Shown: in pieces, positions 58,916 through 64,000 of the stretch
Numbering within the stretch: the first letter of the stretch is position 1
Layout of the letters: every line of letters begins with the position of its first letter
Origin: Pseudonocardia sediminis
GTDB lineage: Bacteria > Actinomycetota > Actinomycetes > Mycobacteriales > Pseudonocardiaceae
DNA length: 64,000 nt
NCBI RefSeq assembly: GCF_004217185.1
Contig: NZ_SHKL01000001.1
Span: 5,764,001-5,828,000, forward strand
Direction: 5' to 3'
The notes under the pieces: model-generated
Told to the model about the DNA's origin: nothing
What the model saw: the letters and a program-made list of their open reading frames with translations, nothing else
Databases searched by the model: none
Made by a program: the position numbers and the translations under genes

Positions 58916-60238
58916 ATGGGGATGGACGCGACGATCGCGGCTCGGCTGCTGCGCCTGCTCGTCGTCGGCGCGGGCGTGGTGGCGGTGTTCGCCGTGCTCG
59001 TCGGGGTGCTCGCGCCGCTGCTGGGCCCGGAGCAGGCCGCGGCGCTGCTGCCGTTCGCGGTGGCCGCCGTCGTCACCGCGGGTCTCGGGGCGGGGCTGCC
59101 GCGGATCGACGGCTGGATCCGGCGCCACACCCACCACCGCACCGCCACGCCGTACTCGGCGCTCGCCGACGCGGCCGCCCGGATCCGCGCCGGCACGCTC
59201 GACGAGGCGCTCCCCGGCCTGGCGCAGGTGCTCGCCGAGGGCACCGGGGCGCGGCGCGCCGTGCTGTGGCTGGCGGTCTCCGACCGGCTGGTCAGCGCCG
59301 CGGTCCACCCGCCCGGCGACGACGGCGCGGAAACCGTGGAGAACCTCCCGGTGCTGCTCGCACGCGCCGACACCGACCACGTCGTGCCGGTCCTGGACGG
59401 CCCGGTCCTGCGCGCCGCGCTGGCCATCGGCAAGCCCGACGCCCCCGTCACGCCGGCCGACCGGGCGCTGATGCAGGACGTCGCGAACGGGGCCGGGTCG
59501 CTGCTGCGCGAGGTGCAGCGCGGGACCGAGCTCGAGGAGCGGGTCCGCCGGGCCGACGAGCTGGCGCAGGAGCTGCAGCGGTCGCGGCAACGCCTGAGCC
59601 GGGCCCGCGACGTCGAACGCCGACGCCTGGTCGGGGAGCTCTCGCACGCCACCGCCGACCGTCTGACGGCCCTGCGCGGCGAGTTCGAGCTCGCCGTGTC
59701 CGAGCTCGGCGACGGTGCCACCCCGCCCGGGCAGGTCCGCGCCACGCTGCGCCGGGCCCGGGCCGGGCTCGACGACCTGCTGGAACGGTTCCGGTCGATC
59801 GCCCGCGGCATCTACCCGGCGGTGCTGCGCGACCAGGGCCCGGCCGGAGCCCTCGACGAGCTGGTGGCCGACCTGCCCCGGGCCGTGCGGATCGACGCCG
59901 ACCTGGGCCGGCGCCTGGACTGGGAGATCGAGTCGGGCATCTACTACCTGACCGCGTCCGCGCTGGCGCACCTCGCCGTCCGCCCGGAGGACCCGGCGCT
60001 GCAGGTGACCCTCGCGATCGGCGGCGGACGGTTCTCCGCTCGGATCACCGACACCGCGCCCGGCGCCGACGCCGACGACCTGCGGACGGCGCTCGCGATC
60101 GACGTCGAACGGCTGGCCGCGCTCGGCGGCGAGATGGAGCTCGCCCGCACCGGTGACGCGACGGTCCTGCTCGCGTGGCTCCCGGACCGTCTCGAACCGC
60201 TGGTCGACGGGTCCGCGCACGTCGAGGGGGCACGGTGA
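58916..60238 (+). CDS. Membrane-anchored GAF-like, kinase-like protein without ATP-binding motifs
   Basis: The 440-residue protein has two TM helices (about 10-35 and 45-65), a GAF-like region (about 75-215), a coiled coil (EERVRRADELAQELQRSRQR) and a dimerisation helix with His244 (GELSHATADRLTALRGEF) followed by FRSIARGIYPAVLRDQGPAGAL, typical of NarL-type kinases. The C-terminal region lacks N and G boxes, so it should not bind ATP. Its stop overlaps the next start as GTGA. ATG 58916 follows GGGGGCGGG. Confidence 0.72.
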   Translation: MGMDATIAARLLRLLVVGAGVVAVFAVLVGVLAPLLGPEQAAALLPFAVAAVVTAGLGAGLPRIDGWIRRHTHHRTATPYSALADAAARIRAGTLDEALPGLAQVLAEGTGARRAVLWLAVSDRLVSAAVHPPGDDGAETVENLPVLLARADTDHVVPVLDGPVLRAALAIGKPDAPVTPADRALMQDVANGAGSLLREVQRGTELEERVRRADELAQELQRSRQRLSRARDVERRRLVGELSHATADRLTALRGEFELAVSELGDGATPPGQVRATLRRARAGLDDLLERFRSIARGIYPAVLRDQGPAGALDELVADLPRAVRIDADLGRRLDWEIESGIYYLTASALAHLAVRPEDPALQVTLAIGGGRFSARITDTAPGADADDLRTALAIDVERLAALGGEMELARTGDATVLLAWLPDRLEPLVDGSAHVEGAR

Positions 60239-63081
60239 CCCGGGGACGGACCGCCGCCTGGGTCGTCCTGCTCGTGGCCACCGCGGTGGTCTCGCTCGCC
60301 TGGCTCGGCGTCGGTCTCGTCGTGGCACTGGCCCGGTACGTCCCGGGCGCGCTGGAGTCGGTGCAGGCGTCCGCGGCCGCCGGGAGCGGGTGGGCCCGGG
60401 GCGTGGCGCAGGCGGCGCCGGGCAGTGAGCCGCTCGACCAGGCGGTGCTCGACTACGGCTGCAGCCTGCTGAACCTCGTCCTCGCCGCGGTCCTGCTGCG
60501 CACCGGCGGGCGCTCCTGGTCGATGCGCCTGCTGGTGGTCGCGATGATCGGGTCGGCCGGGGCGTTCAACCTGCAGGCGCACGCCGCGGCGGTCGCCGTG
60601 GAGATCGCGACCGGGTTCTCCGCCGGGCAACTGCACCAGGTGGTGCTGCACGCCCTCGCCTGCGCCGCCTACGTCCTGGCGCTGCTGGTGTTCCCGACGG
60701 CCACGCGGCCGACCGCATGGCAGAGCCGGGCCGGGTGGCAGGGCCCGGCCGGAGGGCTGGTGGTCGTGGCCGCGGCGGCGAGCCTGCTCGTCGTCGGGTT
60801 CGGCACGGCGGTGCTGCCGCACACGATCAGCTGCATCCTGTTCTTCGGGTTCGGCGTCCCGGTCGCGGGCCTGGTCGCGCTGCCGTCCCGGGTCCGCCGC
60901 GGCGCCACCGCCGAGCAGCGCACGCAGGCGCGGCTGCTGCTGTGCGCGCTGGCCGCGACGTTCGTGACGGCCGTCGTGCTCGCCGTCGTCACGCTCGTGC
61001 TCGCCGCCCTGGGCCAGCCGGGCCTGACGCTCTACGACCCGACGGCGCACACGGACGCGGCCGCCGGGTCGCCGACCGCCCTGATGTTCTGGTTCTCCCG
61101 GATCGCCTCGGTGGCGATCGCGGCCGCGGTGCTGGTGGCGGTCACCGGGGGCTCGCGGCTGTGGACGGCCGAGCGGGTGTTCAGCCGGGGCCTCGCCGCG
61201 ACGCTCGTCGCCGCCGTCGCCGGAGGGTTGTTCGCGGTGGTGCGCGCGGCCATGGGCGACCCCGCCCCGGCGGGAGCGCTGTCGGTCGGGCTCTCCGCGC
61301 TGGCCGCGGTGCCGGTCGCGCTCGTCGCGCTGCCGCTCTACCTACGGGTGGAGAACCTCGTGGACCGCCTGCTCTACGGCGACCGGCCGACCCCCTACAG
61401 CGTGCTGGCCGGGGTCGCGGCCCTGTCCCGGACCACCGGCGGCGACGCGCCGGACCTGGCACGGGTGGCCGAGGCGGTCGGCCGCGGGCTCGGCGCGACG
61501 CTGTGCCGGCTGACGGTGCGCCGGCCCGGCCTGCGCGACCGCACCTACGCCTGGGCCTCCGACGGCGGGGGCGGGAGCGACGACCTGGTCACCGTCGCCG
61601 TCCGCCACGGCACCGACGAGCTCGGCGAGATCGCCGTCGACCGCGCCGCCGTCGCCGGGCTGAACGCGCAGCGACGGCACCTGCTCACCGACATCGCCGA
61701 CAGCCTCGGCGTGGTGCTGCAGGCCAGCCGGTCGGGCATCGAGCTGGAACGCCAGCTGCGCGCGGCCGTCGCACACGGGGAGAAGATCGCCGTGGCCCGC
61801 CGCGAGACCGTCGCCGAGATGGACGGTGAGCGGCGCCGGATCGAGCGCGACCTGCACGACGGCGCCCAGCACCACCTCGTCACCCTCGGGCTGACGCTCG
61901 GCCTGGTCGAGCACCAGGTCGAGACCGGGCAGTTCGACGAGGCCCGGGAACGTCTCGACCACCTCCTGACCCAGATCGACGTCACCGAGGCGGTGCTGGC
62001 CGAGACCTCGACCGGGGTCTCCTCGGCGCTGCTGGCCGAGCAGGGGCTCGTCGCCGCCCTGACCGCGGCCCTGTCCGGAGCCGAGCCGCCGATCACGATC
62101 GACGACGACGGCGGTGTCGTCACCGCGCGCCGCTACCCCGCCGAGATCGGCGAGACCGCCTACTTCTGCTGCCTGGAGGCGGTGAACAACGCCCGCAAGC
62201 ACGCACCCGGCGCTCCGGTGACGATCACCGTCGCCGAGGTCGGCGGATCGCTGCGCGTGCGGGTGCGCGACACCGGCCCCGGCTTCACCCCCGACCCGAT
62301 CCCCGGCATCGGGATCCCGACCTCGGCCGGGCGCGGGATGCGCAACGTCAGCACGCGGCTGGCCGCCGTCGGAGGCACGATCGCGATCCGCTCCGCGCCG
62401 GGAGAGGGCACCACGGTGGAGGGAACGATCCCGCTGCCGGCCGAACCCGGTGGGGCCGCCCCCGAGCCGTCGGAGGGAGGCTCCGTCAACGGGGTCCGGG
62501 AAAAGGTGGCCGGGGAGAACGGGGCCGGTTCGCTGCGGGAGCGGATGCGGGACCTGCTGCGGTCCGCGGAGGCCGCCTATCGCGGTACCGGCGACGCCGC
62601 CGGGATCGGGGCGATCGCGGCCCGGCTGGACGAGCGGTCCGGGGTGACGCAGGTGCGGGCGGCGCTGGTGGCCCTCGAGCAGGTCGTCGCGACCTCACCG
62701 CCGGACGAGGAGGCGGCGCACCGCCTGCGCTACGAGCTGGAGCGGCTGCGGTCGGGGGCACACGAGCTCGTCGAGCTCGACCTCGCCGACGTGCTGCGGA
62801 CCGGGAACGTGATGCTGCCGGCGGAGATGCGGAGCTCCGCGGAGCGGCTGCTGGGCACGGCCGGGAGCGGGGTCCGGGTCCGGCTGGGGCTGGATGAGGG
62901 GGACGGTCCGGAGGAGGTGCGCCGGGCGGCGGCCGAGGAGCTGGCGCGGTGGCAGCGGTGGGCGTCGCACCCGGCGTCGACCAGGAGCGTGCGGGACGTC
63001 GCGCACGTCGTGGTGCGGACCTGCGAGCACCTGCTGGCGGAGGCGGGGGCCGGGGCGGAAGCCGGGGCCGGGGCGAGCTGA
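60235..63081 (+). CDS. Large NarL-type sensor histidine kinase
   Basis: The 948-residue protein has about eight TM helices in residues 1-400, a GAF-like region (about 400-510), His541 in ERDLHDGAQHHLVTLGLTL, and a full ATP-binding domain: AVNNARKHAPGA (N box), RVRDTGPGF (G1) and SAGRGMRNVSTRL (G2). About 190 residues of extra helical sequence follow (after about 750), which is unusual. It is the only complete kinase of the cluster and probably phosphorylates the LuxR regulator. GTG 60235 overlaps the previous stop. Confidence 0.87.
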   Translation: MTRGRTAAWVVLLVATAVVSLAWLGVGLVVALARYVPGALESVQASAAAGSGWARGVAQAAPGSEPLDQAVLDYGCSLLNLVLAAVLLRTGGRSWSMRLLVVAMIGSAGAFNLQAHAAAVAVEIATGFSAGQLHQVVLHALACAAYVLALLVFPTATRPTAWQSRAGWQGPAGGLVVVAAAASLLVVGFGTAVLPHTISCILFFGFGVPVAGLVALPSRVRRGATAEQRTQARLLLCALAATFVTAVVLAVVTLVLAALGQPGLTLYDPTAHTDAAAGSPTALMFWFSRIASVAIAAAVLVAVTGGSRLWTAERVFSRGLAATLVAAVAGGLFAVVRAAMGDPAPAGALSVGLSALAAVPVALVALPLYLRVENLVDRLLYGDRPTPYSVLAGVAALSRTTGGDAPDLARVAEAVGRGLGATLCRLTVRRPGLRDRTYAWASDGGGGSDDLVTVAVRHGTDELGEIAVDRAAVAGLNAQRRHLLTDIADSLGVVLQASRSGIELERQLRAAVAHGEKIAVARRETVAEMDGERRRIERDLHDGAQHHLVTLGLTLGLVEHQVETGQFDEARERLDHLLTQIDVTEAVLAETSTGVSSALLAEQGLVAALTAALSGAEPPITIDDDGGVVTARRYPAEIGETAYFCCLEAVNNARKHAPGAPVTITVAEVGGSLRVRVRDTGPGFTPDPIPGIGIPTSAGRGMRNVSTRLAAVGGTIAIRSAPGEGTTVEGTIPLPAEPGGAAPEPSEGGSVNGVREKVAGENGAGSLRERMRDLLRSAEAAYRGTGDAAGIGAIAARLDERSGVTQVRAALVALEQVVATSPPDEEAAHRLRYELERLRSGAHELVELDLADVLRTGNVMLPAEMRSSAERLLGTAGSGVRVRLGLDEGDGPEEVRRAAAEELARWQRWASHPASTRSVRDVAHVVVRTCEHLLAEAGAGAEAGAGAS

Positions 63082-63094
63082 GCCCGCCCCGGCC

Positions 63095-64000
63095 TCAGGC
63101 CGCCGCGCACGCCATCTCGGTGCGCTGCGCGGGGACGTCCGCGGGGACGTCCGCGGCGTCGACGTCGCCGTAGAGGTCCTCGACCCAGTGGCTCTGGTAG
63201 ATCGTGTCGAGGTAGCGCTCGCCCAGGTCGGGGGCGATGGTCACCGCGGTCGTGCCGGGCGTGCCGTGCTCGGCCAGCCACGCGCTCGCGCCGCTGACGA
63301 CGGTGCCGGTGGAGCCGCCGAACAGGAAACCGGTGCGGGCCAGCATGTGGCAGGTGCGGATCGTGTCGGCCTCCTCGACGTGGACCACCTCGTCGATCAG
63401 CGACTCGTCCAGCATCTCCGGGACGCGGCCGCTGCCCAGGCCGGGGATCATCCGGCGCGAGGCCGGCGTCCCGAACGTCACCGAGCCGACGCTGTCGATC
63501 GCGACGATCCGGACGTCCGGGTGGTTCTCCTTGAAGTAGCGGGCGCAGCCCATCAGGGTGCCGGTGGTGCCGGCGCCGACGAACAGGACGTCGAGCTGCG
63601 GGAACTGGCGGGCGATCTCCGGCCCGGTGGTGTCGTAGTGGGCCTGCGCGCTGTTCGGGTTCGCGTACTGGTTGAGCCACACGTAGCCCTCGGTCGCGAC
63701 CAGGTGCCGGACGTGGTTCAGGCGGGCACCGAGCAGGCCCTCCTGCGGGTCGGGCTCGGTGATGATGTGCACCTCGCTGCCCAGGGCCTCCATCAGCCGG
63801 CGGGTCGCGAGGTTGCAGCGGGAGTCGGTGACGCAGACGAACCGGTAGCCGCGGTTCGCCGCGATCATGCTCAGCGCCACGCCCAGGTTGCCGGACGAGG
63901 ACTCGACGATCGCCGAGCCGGGCACCAGGGTCCCGTCGCGCTCGGCGGCGGTCACCATCGCGTTGGCCGCCTTGAGCTTGACCGATCCGGCGAAGTTGAA
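63095..64000 (-). CDS. PLP-dependent cysteine-synthase-like protein (SbnA type), 5' part outside window
   Basis: The visible 302 codons include the PLP lysine region FNFAGSVKLKAANAM at the window edge, the phosphate-binding SSSGNLGVAL and GAGTTGTLMG loops, and a C-terminal DLGERYLDTIYQ. In place of the usual SVKDR of cysteine synthases it has SVKLKAA, as in SbnA-type enzymes that join O-phospho-L-serine and glutamate on the way to 2,3-diaminopropionate. The start codon lies beyond 64000. The partner enzyme (SbnB) is not in view, so specificity is open. Confidence 0.82.
   Translation of the reverse strand, partial: FNFAGSVKLKAANAMVTAAERDGTLVPGSAIVESSSGNLGVALSMIAANRGYRFVCVTDSRCNLATRRLMEALGSEVHIITEPDPQEGLLGARLNHVRHLVATEGYVWLNQYANPNSAQAHYDTTGPEIARQFPQLDVLFVGAGTTGTLMGCARYFKENHPDVRIVAIDSVGSVTFGTPASRRMIPGLGSGRVPEMLDESLIDEVVHVEEADTIRTCHMLARTGFLFGGSTGTVVSGASAWLAEHGTPGTTAVTIAPDLGERYLDTIYQSHWVEDLYGDVDAADVPADVPAQRTEMACAAA

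Overview
The window is chromosomal DNA from a very GC-rich actinobacterium, most likely of the order Pseudonocardiales (Pseudonocardia-like). The reasons are the codon bias, the mycothiol gene mshA, the 33-residue ribosomal protein bS22, a DUF222/HNH gene, and a gene order that combines a Mycobacterium tuberculosis-like block (gpm, senX3, regX3, ppx, membrane protein, isomerase, proC, HTH protein, bS22, epimerase, acyltransferase, SerB1-like phosphatase) with a Streptomyces-like bldN-rsbN developmental sigma/anti-sigma pair. Assignment to genus is inference. I see no tRNA or rRNA gene, insertion sequence, prophage or CRISPR array.

Layout. 1-3.5 kb: membrane-anchored sulfite-oxidase-family protein, glutaredoxin and acyl-CoA ligase. 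4-6.5 kb: BldN-like ECF sigma factor and RsbN-like anti-sigma factor, with a near-perfect sigma-BldN promoter in front of the anti-sigma gene. 6.7-18.6 kb: the conserved block, almost all on the minus strand; SenX3-RegX3 (phosphate response) is preceded by a PHO-box-like tandem repeat. 18.6-31.3 kb: an accessory stretch of metabolic and regulatory genes (MarR/VOC, GntR/permease, TenA, DUF899, D-amino-acid oxidase, SDR, CutA, an AraC-VOC-UvrA-like cassette, CoA ligase) lying between gpm and ybjN-mshA, which are near neighbours in mycobacteria. 31.3-40 kb: YbjN and mshA, a sacsin/Hsp90-type ATPase and DUF3027 protein, then glutamine cyclotransferase, an MFS protein, a DUF2771 lipoprotein and a cold-shock protein. 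40-47.3 kb: fatty-acyl-CoA ligase, an unusual seryl-tRNA synthetase, a phospholipase-D-like protein, a DUF222/HNH protein and a two-TM protein. 47.3-54.6 kb: S8 protease, then a molybdenum region (modABC with its TOBE regulator, moaA, moaD) interrupted by an acyl-CoA dehydrogenase. 54.6-63.1 kb: an Hsp70/beta-propeller transmembrane fusion divergent from a four-gene signalling operon (two kinase-like proteins without a recognisable ATP-binding domain, a LuxR-type regulator and one complete kinase). The end is cut inside an SbnA/cysteine-synthase-like gene.

Genes cooperate in several units. SenX3-RegX3 with polyphosphate phosphatase and proC form a stress/phosphate block. Mo uptake and cofactor genes could supply the sulfite-oxidase-like enzyme. 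MshA makes mycothiol. Many genes show a TANNNT hexamer 6-7 bases before the start codon and no Shine-Dalgarno sequence, which points to widespread leaderless transcription.
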